Of a stretch of DNA of 64,000 nt, positions 53,935 through 63,428 are shown piece after piece. The notes beneath the pieces are model-generated. The model worked only from the letters and a program-made list of their open reading frames with translations. It searched no databases and was not told the DNA's origin. The position numbers and the translations under genes were made by a program. Origin of the DNA: Pectobacterium aroidearum (GTDB taxonomy: Bacteria; Pseudomonadota; Gammaproteobacteria; Enterobacterales; Enterobacteriaceae); NCBI RefSeq assembly GCF_015689195.1, contig NZ_CP065044.1:2914001-2978000 (forward strand). The letters run 5' to 3'. Within the stretch, counting starts at the first letter, position 1. Every line of letters starts with the position of its first letter.

Positions 53935-55143
53935 ATGGTTAACCCATATCGCGAGCTTTTCTCTGCGCCCGGCACAAAAGGCTTTGCGCTGGCTGGCCTG
54001 TTGGCGCGGATGCCGCTGCCCATGACAGGCATCGGCATTATCACCCTGTTGTCGCAACTGCACGGCAGCTATGCGCTGGCTGGCGCAGTCTCTGCCACCT
54101 TCGTCCTGACCTACGCACTGCTGTCACCGCAGATCTCCCGTCTGGTCGATCGTTACGGGCAAAGCCGCGTGTTGCCCATCGCAACCGCCGTCAGCGCGAT
54201 CGGCATGCTGCTTCTGCTTGCCTGTTCCTGGTTACAGGCACCGGAGTGGACCTTATTCATCGGTGCCTTGCTGGTCGGTTTCATGCCCAGTCTATCGGCG
54301 ATGGTGCGCGCGCGCTGGACGGCGATCTATCGGGGAGATCCCCGCCTGCAAACCGCCTACTCGCTGGAAACCGTGCTCGATGAAGTCACCTTTATCGCCG
54401 GACCACCTCTGGCTGTCGGGCTGTCCGTCGCCGTTTTTCCACAGGCTGGCCCGCTGGCGGCAGCGCTCTTGCTGGCTATCGGGGTGTTTGCGCTGGTGAC
54501 ACAACGCAGCACCGAGCCAACTGTGGCAGCAATGAGTACCAGCACCGATCGTTCCGGTTCGGTGTTCAAACAGGCCAACATACGCCTGCTGACGCTGTTG
54601 ATGGTCGCGATGGGCATCATCGTGGGCACCGTAGATATCGTCAGCGTAGCCTTCGCCGCCCAGCGTGGTCAGCCAGTGGCGGCCAGTCTGGTCTTGTCAG
54701 CGTATGCCGTAGGTTCCTGTCTGGCCGGACTGCTGTTCGGCGCTCTCAAGCTGCGAACCGCACTACACCGCCTGTTGTTGCTGGGCGGTTTGGCTACGGC
54801 AATCACCACGCTCCCTCTGCTATTCGTTGGCAGCATTCCCGCACTGGCAATGGCCGTCCTGATCGCCGGACTATTCTTCGCCCCGACCATGATCGTGGCG
54901 ATGTCGCTGGTCGAGCGTCTGGTGCCCGAGCACCGTCTAACCGAAGGCATGACCTGGCTGCTGGCAGGGCTGAATATCGGCGTAGCGCTAGGCGCAGCGG
55001 TATCAGGTCACGTTGTTGATAACGGAGGCGCGCGGGTTGGGTTCACCGTGGCACTGTGCGCTGGCGCGTTGGTGCTGCTGGTCGCGCTGTGGGGCTATCT
55101 GCGTCTGCGGGCAAACGCCGCTTCGCTTGCCAATGCCGCCTGA
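53935..55143 (+). CDS. MFS exporter, DHA1-like, TetR-controlled
   Basis: Major-facilitator protein of 402 residues with about 12 hydrophobic segments. The loop between helices 2 and 3 contains SRLVDRYGQSRVL, the A-motif of drug/proton antiporters. The substrate is unknown; export is inferred from the divergent TetR-type repressor. The start at 53935 (MVNPYRELFSAPG) has TTGGAG upstream; an earlier ATG would lie within the operators. It is followed by a second MFS gene 39 nt later, probably co-transcribed. Confidence 0.87.
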   Translation: MVNPYRELFSAPGTKGFALAGLLARMPLPMTGIGIITLLSQLHGSYALAGAVSATFVLTYALLSPQISRLVDRYGQSRVLPIATAVSAIGMLLLLACSWLQAPEWTLFIGALLVGFMPSLSAMVRARWTAIYRGDPRLQTAYSLETVLDEVTFIAGPPLAVGLSVAVFPQAGPLAAALLLAIGVFALVTQRSTEPTVAAMSTSTDRSGSVFKQANIRLLTLLMVAMGIIVGTVDIVSVAFAAQRGQPVAASLVLSAYAVGSCLAGLLFGALKLRTALHRLLLLGGLATAITTLPLLFVGSIPALAMAVLIAGLFFAPTMIVAMSLVERLVPEHRLTEGMTWLLAGLNIGVALGAAVSGHVVDNGGARVGFTVALCAGALVLLVALWGYLRLRANAASLANAA

Positions 55144-55182
55144 CGGTGACATCACGCTCTTCCCCCGATTAAGGACTGAACT

Positions 55183-56376
55183 ATGAATACGTCTTCATCT
55201 ATCCCGATGAACGGGCCTGCACAGCATCTCTGGCTGGCCGTCGTCGCCGTCGGCCTTGCAACCTTCTCTGTGGTCACGACGGAAATGCTTCCGGTCGGCC
55301 TGCTGAACCCGATTGCCGATACGTTGCATACCTCTACCGGAACTGCAGGCTCAATGATCTCCCTGCCCGCCCTGCTGGCTGCGCTGTTTGCCCCGCTGGT
55401 GGTGATCGTGTCCGGCGGCATAGATAGACGCCGAATTCTGTGTGGGCTGTTGACACTACTGGTTATCGCCAACATCGCCTCGGCACTGGCACCGAATATA
55501 GGTTGGATGCTGGCTGCGCGCGTGCTGGTGGGTTTTTGCATGGGCGGCATCTGGGCGATTGCCGGCGGTCTGGCTGCCCGACTTGTTCCCGAGCACGCCA
55601 TCGGACTGGCAACATCGATTATCTTTGGCGGCGTCGCAGCGGCTTCCGTACTGGGTGTACCGTTCGGCGCACTGATCGGTGATGTCGTCGGGTGGCGCTG
55701 GGCTTTCGGCGGCATGGCTATGTTTAGCGGGCTGGTACTGATGCTCCACCTCGCGGTCATACCTGCGTTGCCCGTTGCCCATTCAGTCACCATACATCAG
55801 TTCGCCAAACAGCTAACCAACCGTAAGTTACAAGTCGGATTGATTCTGACGCTGCTACTGGTCGCCGGACACTTCATGGCCTTTACCTTCGTGCGCCCGC
55901 TTCTGCTCTCGGTATCAGGATTTGAGGCGCGATGGATTGGCGCACTGCTGTTCGCTTATGGCATTGCTGGTATCGTCGGCAATTTTCTGGCGGGCCTCAT
56001 CGCAGCAAAGCGCACCGCACTGGCCTTGATGGCGATCGCACTGGGGCTGCTGTTGACCCCGATATTGTTCCTGACCATCGGTGCCTCACACATCGGTGGC
56101 GGCGTGACGCTGCTGGCCTGGGGGCTGGCCTACGGCGGTGTGTCCGTCGGGTTGATGACATGGATGATGAAGGCGGCACCCCACGCCGTAGAAATTGCCG
56201 CCGCACTGTATGTTGGCGTTTTCAATATTGGCATCGCGCTCGGGTCATGGACTGGTGGCCAAGTCGTAGATAGCTCAGGGCTAATCACAACGCTTTGGCT
56301 CGCAGGTGGATGTACCGCTGTCGCCCTGCTGTTATCCCTGAGCATGACGCGGATCGAAAACAACAAAATAGGATAA
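55183..56376 (+). CDS. MFS exporter, AraJ/NepI-like
   Basis: Major-facilitator protein of 397 residues and about 12 membrane segments. FSVVTTEMLPVGLLNPIA in helix 1 and GGIDRRRIL in the first cytoplasmic loop are typical of the DHA1 subgroup containing AraJ, YdhP and NepI (sugar or purine-nucleoside exporters). AAGGA precedes the ATG. It is 39 nt downstream of another MFS gene, so both likely answer to the same TetR-type repressor, and it is followed by a strong terminator. The substrate cannot be determined. Confidence 0.87.
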   Translation: MNTSSSIPMNGPAQHLWLAVVAVGLATFSVVTTEMLPVGLLNPIADTLHTSTGTAGSMISLPALLAALFAPLVVIVSGGIDRRRILCGLLTLLVIANIASALAPNIGWMLAARVLVGFCMGGIWAIAGGLAARLVPEHAIGLATSIIFGGVAAASVLGVPFGALIGDVVGWRWAFGGMAMFSGLVLMLHLAVIPALPVAHSVTIHQFAKQLTNRKLQVGLILTLLLVAGHFMAFTFVRPLLLSVSGFEARWIGALLFAYGIAGIVGNFLAGLIAAKRTALALMAIALGLLLTPILFLTIGASHIGGGVTLLAWGLAYGGVSVGLMTWMMKAAPHAVEIAAALYVGVFNIGIALGSWTGGQVVDSSGLITTLWLAGGCTAVALLLSLSMTRIENNKIG

Positions 56377-56378
56377 TG

Positions 56379-56420
56379 AAAAAAACCGCGAGCACCTTAT
56401 TCAGGCGTCTCGCGGTTTTT
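56379..56420. terminator. Bidirectional terminator between MFS gene and ycfJ
   Basis: AAAAACCGCGAG and CTCGCGGTTTTT (12-bp stem, 16-nt loop). There are T runs on both strands, suiting the convergent genes on either side. Confidence 0.9.
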
Positions 56421-56459
56421 AGAGATGGTGTCAGCGCAAAAACGTAGACGTAGGGTAAA

Positions 56460-56999
56460 TCAACTCTGCTGATTCAGAATCAACTGACCGTTCCTGTCCA
56501 CTGGAATTTGTGTGCCAGGATCGCGATCCATGCGGATTTTACCCTGCTGGTCGCCGATTTTATAGGTGACATCATAACCCAAAACTTTTTGTGATTTGTC
56601 GTACACCGTCTGACAACGCTGCTGCTGTGTCGTGTACGTATCATTTTCCTGCATACCGCTTTGTACGCGGTTACCGGCATAACCGCCCGCCAGTGCACCC
56701 GCTACCGTCGCGATATCTTTACCGCGTCCGCCACCAATCTGGTGCCCCAGCACACCACCCGCGACAGCACCCAGCACCGAGCCAGCAATCTGGTTTTCAT
56801 CCTGTACCGGACGACGATGCGTCACGTTTACGTTACGGCACTCCTGACGAGGCGTTTTGACCGTCTCTTTAATCGGTGTTGCCGTTAGCACCTGTGCAAA
56901 CTGAGGTTTAGAGGAGAACACGTCCATACTCGCCACCGCCGCCACACCCAATGCAGCAGCCACACCAATACCTACACCCGCTAACATTGATTTGTTCAC
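56460..56999 (-). CDS. ycfJ: Glycine-zipper envelope protein YcfJ
   Basis: 179-residue protein, E. coli YcfJ length and sequence: an N-terminal membrane or signal segment (MLAGVGIGVAAALGVAAVA), ATPIKETVKTPRQECRNV, a glycine-zipper (GSVLGAVAGGVLGHQIGGG and GALAGGYAGNRV), and a C-terminal part with IGDQQGKIRMDRDPGTQIP. Glycine-zipper 2TM proteins sit in the envelope; the precise role is not established. The GTG start at 56999 has GGAGG immediately upstream and matches E. coli MNKSMLAG; an ATG 30 nt earlier is not needed. Downstream of ndh as in E. coli. Confidence 0.9.
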   Translation of the reverse strand: MNKSMLAGVGIGVAAALGVAAVASMDVFSSKPQFAQVLTATPIKETVKTPRQECRNVNVTHRRPVQDENQIAGSVLGAVAGGVLGHQIGGGRGKDIATVAGALAGGYAGNRVQSGMQENDTYTTQQQRCQTVYDKSQKVLGYDVTYKIGDQQGKIRMDRDPGTQIPVDRNGQLILNQQS

Positions 57000-57403
57000 A
57001 GGATACCTCCCGAATCTATTCTCACGCATTCCCCATCTGCAACCCCGTCGTAAGATTTGCTTTACGCCAGCTCGCGTTTAACGCGATGAGTCCGATGGTT
57101 CCTTCTGAATATCAGCATTCAGAATTTTCGACGTGCGTGCTACGCCATCTGTAAACAGTGGAAAGTCTGCACAATGTTTCACACTCTCGCAATAAGACTA
57201 ATTAACCAAAAGTGTCAGATTCGTAACATAAAAGCGTCATTTGGGAATTATCTTAACTGGAATTGCTAATAGGACGATATTTTATACTGTTATTTCAGGG
57301 ACTCAGTAACACGGCGAATAGAGGTACGGCTAAGGGACAAAGTCTTGTGAACGTACTGATGGGGAGGCACGTTTTTTCGAGAGAACCAAAGCAGGCCGAT
57401 GAG
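57000..57403. other. Intergenic region between ycfJ and the ndh terminator
   Basis: No gene is supported. The plus-strand reading frames here are shadows of ndh and lack ribosome sites. The stretch should contain the ycfJ promoter on the minus strand. Confidence 0.4.
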
Positions 57404-57442
57404 AAAAACAATACGGGCGCAAACTCACGTTCACGCCCGTAT
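57404..57442 (-). terminator. ndh terminator
   Basis: On the minus strand ATACGGGCG, 14-nt loop, CGCCCGTAT, then TGTTTTTC. It lies 25 nt after the ndh stop. Confidence 0.85.
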
Positions 57443-57466
57443 CAGAAGGATGTCAGCCGTTGTGGA

Positions 57467-58771
57467 TTAATGCAATTTGAGGCGCGGGCGAATCACCCGG
57501 TTGATCCCACCGACCAGCATCATCAGACCCGTTTTCACATAGCCATGCAGAGCAACCTGGTGCATACGATACAGGGAGATGTAAACGAAACGCGCAATCC
57601 GCCCTTCTACCATCACCGATCCCCGCATCAGGTTCCCCATCAGGCTACCCACTGTACTGAATTTAGACAGCGAGACCAGAGAACCGTGATCTTTATAGAC
57701 GTATGGTTTCAGCGTCTGTCCGTTCAGCAACGCAATGATGTTACTGTGGCAGCGAGACGCCATCTGGTGCGCCGCTTGCGCGCGTGGTGGCACGAAGCCA
57801 CCGCCTTCCTGCGGGCAGGAGGCACAGTCACCGATAGCGAAAATGTTGGGATCGCGCGTCGTCTGTAGCGTCGGTTCAACCACCAGTTGGTTAATCCGGT
57901 TTGTTTCCAGACCAGCAATCTCTTTCATCGCATCCGGTGCTTTAATCCCTGCTGCCCAAACCATCAGGTCGGCTTCAATAAATTCACCGTCCTTCGTATT
58001 CAGGCCGCCACTTTCCGCGCTGGTCACCATGGTTTTTGTCAGCACACGGACGCCAATATTGTTCAGTTCCTGATGTGCTGCCGCGGAAATACGCGGCGGC
58101 AGCGCAGGTAAAATACGCTCACCCGCTTCCACCAGCGTGACGTTCAGCGTTTGGTTATCAAGCCCGTCAAAGCCGTAACTGTGCAACTGTTTCACCGCGT
58201 TATGCAGTTCCGCAGACAGTTCAACCCCCGTCGCACCGCCGCCCACAATCGCGATATTCACCCGCTCTTTTTCATCCTGATTCGCCGTGAATTTCAGGAA
58301 CAAATTCAGCATTTCATTATGGAAACGACGGGCCTGTTTCGGGTTATCCAGGAAAATACAGTGATCTTTCACGCCCGGCGTACCGAAGTCATTTGAGGCA
58401 CTGCCTAACGCCACCACCAAAATGTCATACGGGATACGACGCGCCGCAACCAGAACGTCGCCTTGCTCGTCACACACTTCGGCCAGTTGGATCTGCTGCT
58501 GCTCGCGGTCGATATCCGTCAGCATGCCCAGTTGGAACTGGAAATAGTGATTACGGGCGTGCGCCAGATAGCTTAGCGCATCCATGTCGTCGTCCAGCGA
58601 GCCGGTTGCTACTTCATGCAGCAGCGGTTTCCACAGGTGGCTATGGTTACGATCCACCAGCGTGATCTCTGCTTTTTTCTTGCGTCCTAACTTGTGGCCC
58701 AAACTTGTAGCAAGTTCAAGTCCGCCAGCTCCCCCGCCGACAATGACAATTTTTTTGGTTGGTGATGTCAA
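57467..58771 (-). CDS. ndh: NADH dehydrogenase II (non-proton-pumping)
   Basis: Membrane-associated flavoprotein passing electrons from NADH to quinone without pumping protons. It has 434 residues, same as E. coli Ndh. The N-terminal FAD-binding motif is [18 protein letters not shown], the NADH-binding motif is [18 protein letters not shown], and [21 protein letters not shown] and the C-terminal membrane-binding amphipathic region ([16 protein letters not shown]) are present. Translation starts at TTG (58771), as known for E. coli ndh, with AGGGGG upstream. An FNR-type palindrome lies 136 nt upstream, in line with FNR repression of ndh. Confidence 0.97.
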   Translation of the reverse strand: MTSPTKKIVIVGGGAGGLELATSLGHKLGRKKKAEITLVDRNHSHLWKPLLHEVATGSLDDDMDALSYLAHARNHYFQFQLGMLTDIDREQQQIQLAEVCDEQGDVLVAARRIPYDILVVALGSASNDFGTPGVKDHCIFLDNPKQARRFHNEMLNLFLKFTANQDEKERVNIAIVGGGATGVELSAELHNAVKQLHSYGFDGLDNQTLNVTLVEAGERILPALPPRISAAAHQELNNIGVRVLTKTMVTSAESGGLNTKDGEFIEADLMVWAAGIKAPDAMKEIAGLETNRINQLVVEPTLQTTRDPNIFAIGDCASCPQEGGGFVPPRAQAAHQMASRCHSNIIALLNGQTLKPYVYKDHGSLVSLSKFSTVGSLMGNLMRGSVMVEGRIARFVYISLYRMHQVALHGYVKTGLMMLVGGINRVIRPRLKLH

Positions 58772-58906
58772 AATGACCCCCTAAAATGTGAACCAATGGT
58801 TAATAAAGAGTAAAAAATAATATCCTTATATAACATAGGGTTCGCGTAAGTTAAGCCTGATATATGCAGCAAGAATAGCACGCTAGGTTATTTGGTCATA
58901 CCAAAA

Positions 58907-58920
58907 TTGATATATATCAA
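58907..58920. promoter_or_regulatory. FNR box upstream of ndh
   Basis: TTGATATATATCAA is a perfect match to the FNR consensus TTGATN4ATCAA, in a 20-bp palindrome 58904-58923. The remainder of 58772-59135 contains no gene. Confidence 0.85.
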
Positions 58921-59135
58921 TTTATTTTGTCACCCAGGTTTTTACCGAAAAAATTCCATCTTTATTTCAGTGAATTAGCGGAAGTCGGTGTGAAGAAAAA
59001 ATGCTGAATCGTGTGCAAATGCCTCACGGCACGCACTAAGAAAAGTAAATAAATCGCGTTATTCCTCCCAATCCCCCAAACGAGGGCATCAGAAGGAATG
59101 ATGAGCAGCGATTAACATATTATCGCTAAAGTGGC

Positions 59136-59678
59136 TTAACCCAGCGTTTTGAAGGCTTTGATCCGCTGCAAATGGGGGGAGATACTTTTGAATTTATGCG
59201 TCTGAATGTCGTCCCAGACAATCTCGTAATACGCTCCCAACATCTGCGCACTGCGCTGGCTGTCGAGCATTTCATCATGACGGGAAAGCATCACCATGCA
59301 GCGATCGCGATTCTTTTCACGAAAATTCGCCACGCACTTGGTGGCGATATCTACATACTCTTCCGGGCGATCGATTTTCCCGCCCATGTTTTCCTGCGGG
59401 AACAGGTTAGGATTGACGATGACTTGCCGTATGTCACACAGGAAACCGACCCGTTCTGCCCAGAACCCCCCCAATCCCACGCCGCAGATCAGCGGACGAT
59501 CGTCGTCAGAATGCTGAATCATCTTGTCCACCTGCTTTAGCAGATGTTGCATGTCATGACGCGGATGCAGCGTGCTGTAGCTAATCAGCCGTACATCTTC
59601 ATCAATAAACTGAAGCTGTAAGACCTTTTCATGGTTACCGGGACTGGTTGAGTCAAAACCGTGTAAATAGATAATCAT
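59136..59678 (-). CDS. ycfP: Alpha/beta-hydrolase-fold protein YcfP
   Basis: 180-residue UPF0227 protein with an esterase-like fold ([11 protein letters not shown] at the oxyanion side). At the expected nucleophile elbow the sequence reads [11 protein letters not shown], with glycine in place of the usual serine, as I recall for E. coli YcfP, so classical esterase activity is doubtful. It lies between ndh and nagZ, as in E. coli, and may be co-transcribed with nagZ, although an ERIC repeat separates them. The biological role is unknown. Confidence 0.9.
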   Translation of the reverse strand: MIIYLHGFDSTSPGNHEKVLQLQFIDEDVRLISYSTLHPRHDMQHLLKQVDKMIQHSDDDRPLICGVGLGGFWAERVGFLCDIRQVIVNPNLFPQENMGGKIDRPEEYVDIATKCVANFREKNRDRCMVMLSRHDEMLDSQRSAQMLGAYYEIVWDDIQTHKFKSISPHLQRIKAFKTLG

Positions 59679-59723
59679 CTTTCATCCTCACCACTGACTG
59701 GGTTGCCTATTTCTCGCCATTTT

Positions 59724-59850
59724 TATACCCGTCATACTTCAAGCTGCTTGTGCGTTGGCTTCCCTTACTCACCCCAGTCACTTACCTAAGTAAGCTCCTG
59801 GGGATTCGCGCAGTTGCCGCCTTCACGCAACTCGAATTATTTAGTGTATA
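59724..59850. repeat. ERIC repeat, full length, overlapping the nagZ stop codon
   Basis: 127 bp with ends TATACCC and GTGTATA and the ERIC core (cacttacctaagtaagct). It overlaps the last codons and TAA stop of nagZ (59841-59850) and separates nagZ from ycfP. Confidence 0.9.
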
Positions 59851-60860
59851 TGCGCCTGCCAGCGCTCGCTGAGTGATGTGAGCGCTTGATTAACCAGCTT
59901 CCAGCGCGGCGAATCCAGCAGTTCCCGACGAGAAAACGAACCCTGATGATATAAGCGCGTCAGTTGCTCCGCTTTGACCGGGGACAGGTTATCCAGCACG
60001 CTGACCGCACCTTCCCGATGATTGCAGACCAGAATCATGTCACATCCCGCCTGCAATGCCGCCTGCGCCCGCTCGGGGTAACTGCCCATCACCGCCGCAC
60101 CTTCCATCGAGAGATCGTCGGAGAAAATAATGCCATCAAAACCCAGTTCTTCACGCAACACCGTTTTGAGCCAATAGGGCGACCCACTTGCCGGACGCGG
60201 ATCGGCCTCCGTATAAATCACATGGGCAGGCATGATCGCATCCAACTGTTGACGCTGGATCAGCGCTTTAAAAATCAGCATGTCGTGTGCGCGAATCTCC
60301 GCAAGTGGACGCGGATCGCGCGGCGTTTCTTTATGTGAATCGGCGCTAACCGCCCCATGACCGGGGAAGTGCTTACCTGTCACCTTCATTCCCGCACTGT
60401 GCATGCCGCGAATAAAGCTTTGTGCCACCGCCAGCGCGGTCTCTGGATTGGCATGAAATGAGCGCTCGCCAATCGCAGCGCTTTGGTGGCCAATATCCAA
60501 TACAGGGGCAAAGCTAATGTCGATATCCATCGAGATCATTTCTGCCGCCATCAGCCAGCCGCCCTCTTCCGCCAGACGCAGAGCGTCTGATTCGCTATTT
60601 AACGCCGCGAAGGCCTGTGCGGCAGGCAGGCGAGTAAATCCATCACGAAAACGCTGAACGCGCCCGCCTTCCTGATCGACGGAAACCACAAGACGTTCAC
60701 GCGACGCCGCGCGGATTTGGCGCACCAGTTCACGCAGTTGCGCCGCATCATGAAAATTGCGGGTAAACAGAATAACGCCGCCAACCAGCGGGTGTTCCAA
60801 CACTTCACGATCTTCCGCATCCAGCTCATAGCTGGCGACATCTAACATTACCGGACCCAC
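59841..60860 (-). CDS. nagZ: Beta-N-acetylhexosaminidase NagZ
   Basis: Cytoplasmic GH3 enzyme that removes GlcNAc from anhydro-muropeptides during peptidoglycan recycling; its product feeds NagK, encoded in this window, and its anhMurNAc peptides signal AmpC induction. 339 residues. Key segments: [18 protein letters not shown], the flexible catalytic loop [18 protein letters not shown] (with the acid/base Asp-His dyad) and [16 protein letters not shown] containing the nucleophile aspartate. GTG start at 60860 with TGAGG upstream. The C-terminal end is formed by an ERIC repeat, so the last residues differ from E. coli. Confidence 0.95.
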   Translation of the reverse strand: MGPVMLDVASYELDAEDREVLEHPLVGGVILFTRNFHDAAQLRELVRQIRAASRERLVVSVDQEGGRVQRFRDGFTRLPAAQAFAALNSESDALRLAEEGGWLMAAEMISMDIDISFAPVLDIGHQSAAIGERSFHANPETALAVAQSFIRGMHSAGMKVTGKHFPGHGAVSADSHKETPRDPRPLAEIRAHDMLIFKALIQRQQLDAIMPAHVIYTEADPRPASGSPYWLKTVLREELGFDGIIFSDDLSMEGAAVMGSYPERAQAALQAGCDMILVCNHREGAVSVLDNLSPVKAEQLTRLYHQGSFSRRELLDSPRWKLVNQALTSLSERWQAHIH

Positions 60861-60923
60861 AAAAACCTCATTCTTTAAAGTGTACTGCTGAGTAAAATGA
60901 CCACGACAACAAAAGCTATACCA

Positions 60924-61838
60924 TCAGTCTGGCTGTAGCCGATGACCCAATTGTAGCCGATGATAGATCGCGGGAATGTCCGCTAAAAATTCGGGGTTCT
61001 TCGTTTGCTGCCAGCGTATCTCGAACCACATCAATACCAGATAATCGACCCAAGGGAACCACTGCCTCATCTGTTGCTGAAGGCGGTTCACGGAAAACCC
61101 TCGCCGATGCCTCTGGTAGCTCTGCAGAAAATACCTTTGCGCCATACTGTCCATCTGGCTGGCTCGCACAATAAACGCCAGTTCAAAGGCAATATCGCCA
61201 TCTGAGGCATATTCCCAGTCAATCAGCATCGTTCCTTGTGGCGTGATTAGCAGGTTTTCAGCATGCACATCCAGATGGAGAGGCGCCAGCGCCAAAGGCG
61301 TGGGCAATGGCGCTCGCTGAAAATAATGATGGGAGCGCAGTAGCGCGGGTGAACGGCGGTGCGGATCCATCAGTTGCCAGTGTTGAGCGAATAGCATTTT
61401 GATATCGAGAGGATGGCCGCAACGCGGCAGGCGATGAAGCCGAGACAAGACACGCGCCACTTCGCCATTAGCCAACATCATCAGGAACTCATCAGATGTG
61501 GCAATGCGCCCCGGCACCCACTCGACAATCAGCCAGTCGTCGCGCCACAGCAGCGGCCGTGGCGCAAGCCCTATCGCGGACATCCGCCGCAGCAGGGAGA
61601 ACTCTCGCTGGCGATCGACGCCCATCTTCCGCTCGGTTGGCGACTGCCGACGAGCAAGCCATTCGATACCCGGGCCACGAATACGCCAGCTTTTACTACT
61701 TAGCCCACCAACCAGCTCAAAGCGAATATCCGCTATCTCTACAGCGGGGAAATGCTTCTGGATCGCCGCCGTCAGCTGTTGCTGGATACCTGCCTGCTTA
61801 ATGCTGAACGGCGCCATTGCCTGACCATACAATTTCAC
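60924..61838 (-). CDS. thiK: Thiamine kinase
   Basis: Phosphorylates thiamine to thiamine monophosphate in salvage. Choline-kinase/APH fold of 304 residues with the catalytic loop HLDVHAENLLI and LIDWEYASDGDIAFELA. The N-terminal part is longer than E. coli ThiK (274). It overlaps the end of lpoB by 41 nt as given; a start at 61817 (MAPFSIKQAG) would shorten the overlap to 20 nt and is equally plausible. Gene order lpoB-thiK-nagZ is as in E. coli. Confidence 0.88.
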   Translation of the reverse strand: MKLYGQAMAPFSIKQAGIQQQLTAAIQKHFPAVEIADIRFELVGGLSSKSWRIRGPGIEWLARRQSPTERKMGVDRQREFSLLRRMSAIGLAPRPLLWRDDWLIVEWVPGRIATSDEFLMMLANGEVARVLSRLHRLPRCGHPLDIKMLFAQHWQLMDPHRRSPALLRSHHYFQRAPLPTPLALAPLHLDVHAENLLITPQGTMLIDWEYASDGDIAFELAFIVRASQMDSMAQRYFLQSYQRHRRGFSVNRLQQQMRQWFPWVDYLVLMWFEIRWQQTKNPEFLADIPAIYHRLQLGHRLQPD

Positions 61839-62379
61839 CGGTCTGCACCAGCATCAGTTGCATGTCGATCTGTGGCGATTTCACATCACCGCTGACGTCG
61901 CTATACAGCACATACTGTGCGCTGACATAACGCGCCAGGCCAATCGCCTTGCTGCGCGACCCTAAACTGTCATCAACCGACAAACCCAGCGTTTGTTTCG
62001 CGGCGGCCAACTGCTCACGCGGCACCAGCGTAAACGCTTTGCCTGAAGATAACGCGCTGTACAGTGCGCCTGTCGCTTTCGCAATCGGCAATGAACCGTT
62101 AGTGTTGTTTTTCACACTATCCACCAGCAGGATACTGCCCGGCGTGACGCCATCGGCTTGTAGCATCTGCGCCACCAGCGGATTAATGCTGGCTTCCCAG
62201 TTCAACGTCTGGATTTTCGGCGGTTGCGGTACAGATTCACCCGGCGGTAGCGTTGGCGTGGTTGGCACTTGAGGCTCAACGGGCTCAATCGTCGCTGGCG
62301 GCTCAGTCGGTTCCGGTGGGCGGCTGGGGCACCCTGTCAGTACCAATGCCGCCAGTATCACACCTAGATACTTTTTCAT
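61798..62379 (-). CDS. lpoB: Penicillin-binding protein activator LpoB
   Basis: Outer-membrane lipoprotein that reaches through the periplasm to activate PBP1b. 193 residues: signal and lipobox LVLTGC, a Pro/Glu/Thr-rich disordered linker (about 20-60, many P), then the globular domain (LNWEASINPLVAQMLQADG, SILLVDSVKNNTNG, YVSAQYVLYSDVSGD). It lies downstream of ycfL and overlaps thiK. Confidence 0.95.
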   Translation of the reverse strand: MKKYLGVILAALVLTGCPSRPPEPTEPPATIEPVEPQVPTTPTLPPGESVPQPPKIQTLNWEASINPLVAQMLQADGVTPGSILLVDSVKNNTNGSLPIAKATGALYSALSSGKAFTLVPREQLAAAKQTLGLSVDDSLGSRSKAIGLARYVSAQYVLYSDVSGDVKSPQIDMQLMLVQTGEIVWSGNGAVQH

Positions 62380-62400
62380 ATTTTCTCTCTCTGCACACCA

Positions 62401-62781
62401 TTACAAAAACAGATGAAGGCGAACCTGGCGCGCAGTGGGACTACTGCGCGTTGAAAACACCGTCATTTCCGTCTGTGGCGGGAGTTCAATGGACTGCACG
62501 TCTTCGAACGGCAGCACATCCAGCCCATTTTCATCATACCAATAGAAACGGTAATGTACGGTCACCGCCTGTGAGGCGTCGTTGCTGACGACGGAAGAAG
62601 CACGCAGCCGACCCTTTTCTGAATCCAGCGACGGATTCCCCGCCGTAATGCCCGCCGACAGCACGGGTGCATCCAATACCAGCGTTTGCCGTTCATTGAT
62701 GGTCAGCACCTTTGGCGCGCTACAGCCCGCCAGCAGTCCGGCGATCAAACACGCGGATAGAAAAAGCATCGGGTTACGCAT
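62401..62781 (-). CDS. ycfL: YcfL-family lipoprotein (DUF1425)
   Basis: 126-residue lipoprotein with signal LFLSACLIAGLLAGC and a small beta-rich domain (VHYRFYWYDENGLDVLP). Its role is unknown; the gene is conserved beside lpoB in enteric bacteria, which hints at an envelope function. It is 21 nt upstream of lpoB, probably the same operon. Confidence 0.9.
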   Translation of the reverse strand: MRNPMLFLSACLIAGLLAGCSAPKVLTINERQTLVLDAPVLSAGITAGNPSLDSEKGRLRASSVVSNDASQAVTVHYRFYWYDENGLDVLPFEDVQSIELPPQTEMTVFSTRSSPTARQVRLHLFL

Positions 62782-62850
62782 GATGTTCTCGCATGATGGT
62801 TTTCTCGCACGATAGTCTACCCATGACCATCGAATCTGGTTCTATAGGAT

Positions 62851-63201
62851 CTAGTTTGCCAGTAAAGGCCCTAATGCGCGGCCACCAAGCAGATGCATGT
62901 GGATGTGATAGACTTCCTGCCCGCCGTGTCGGTTGCAGTTAATGATCAGGCGATAGCCGTCCTCGGCAATACCTTCCTGCTGCGCAATTTTGCCCGCAAC
63001 CGTCACCATCCGTCCCAGTGCCGCTTCATGCTCCGGCGCAGTATCGTTAACGGTAGGGATCAAGACATTCGGGATAATCAGGATGTGAGTGGGTGTGCGA
63101 GGAGCAATGTCACGGAAGGCGGTGACCAGTTCATCTTGATACACGATATCGGCAGGGATTTCCCGGCGGATGATTTTACTAAAGATGGTTTCTTCAGCCA
63201 T
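62851..63201 (-). CDS. hinT: HIT-family purine nucleoside phosphoramidase HinT
   Basis: Histidine-triad hydrolase of 116 residues that cleaves AMP-lysine type phosphoramidates. The HIT motif is in [12 protein letters not shown] (HxHxH), preceded by INCNRHGGQ. The start at 63201 ([12 protein letters not shown]) fits the family; an in-frame start 27 nt upstream adds an unmatched tail. It is first in the hinT-ycfL-lpoB-thiK-nagZ-ycfP run. Confidence 0.95.
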   Translation of the reverse strand: MAEETIFSKIIRREIPADIVYQDELVTAFRDIAPRTPTHILIIPNVLIPTVNDTAPEHEAALGRMVTVAGKIAQQEGIAEDGYRLIINCNRHGGQEVYHIHMHLLGGRALGPLLAN

Positions 63202-63428
63202 GATTGATTTCCTTGTTAAAGCTGGCATTGAACGACGTCATGTAGGCAGTATGAGTGACATATTCCATTTCTTTCAACCTTCTTCGTCTATTTCTGGTGC
63301 GGGTGGTCAAAATACGACTCCCAGTAAAAACCAGAAATACGCCGCCTTCTCCCGAAAACAGCGACGCTATCGCCCCTGCGATCAGGATTTCGCATCATCC
63401 ATCGAAAATTCGTGTGTGTGCCTGCCCA

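Noticed and set aside
57263-57868. 201-codon plus-strand frame antisense to ndh
   Set aside because: It overlaps the ndh terminator and coding sequence. The composition is rich in His/Arg/Gln, as typical of antisense shadows.
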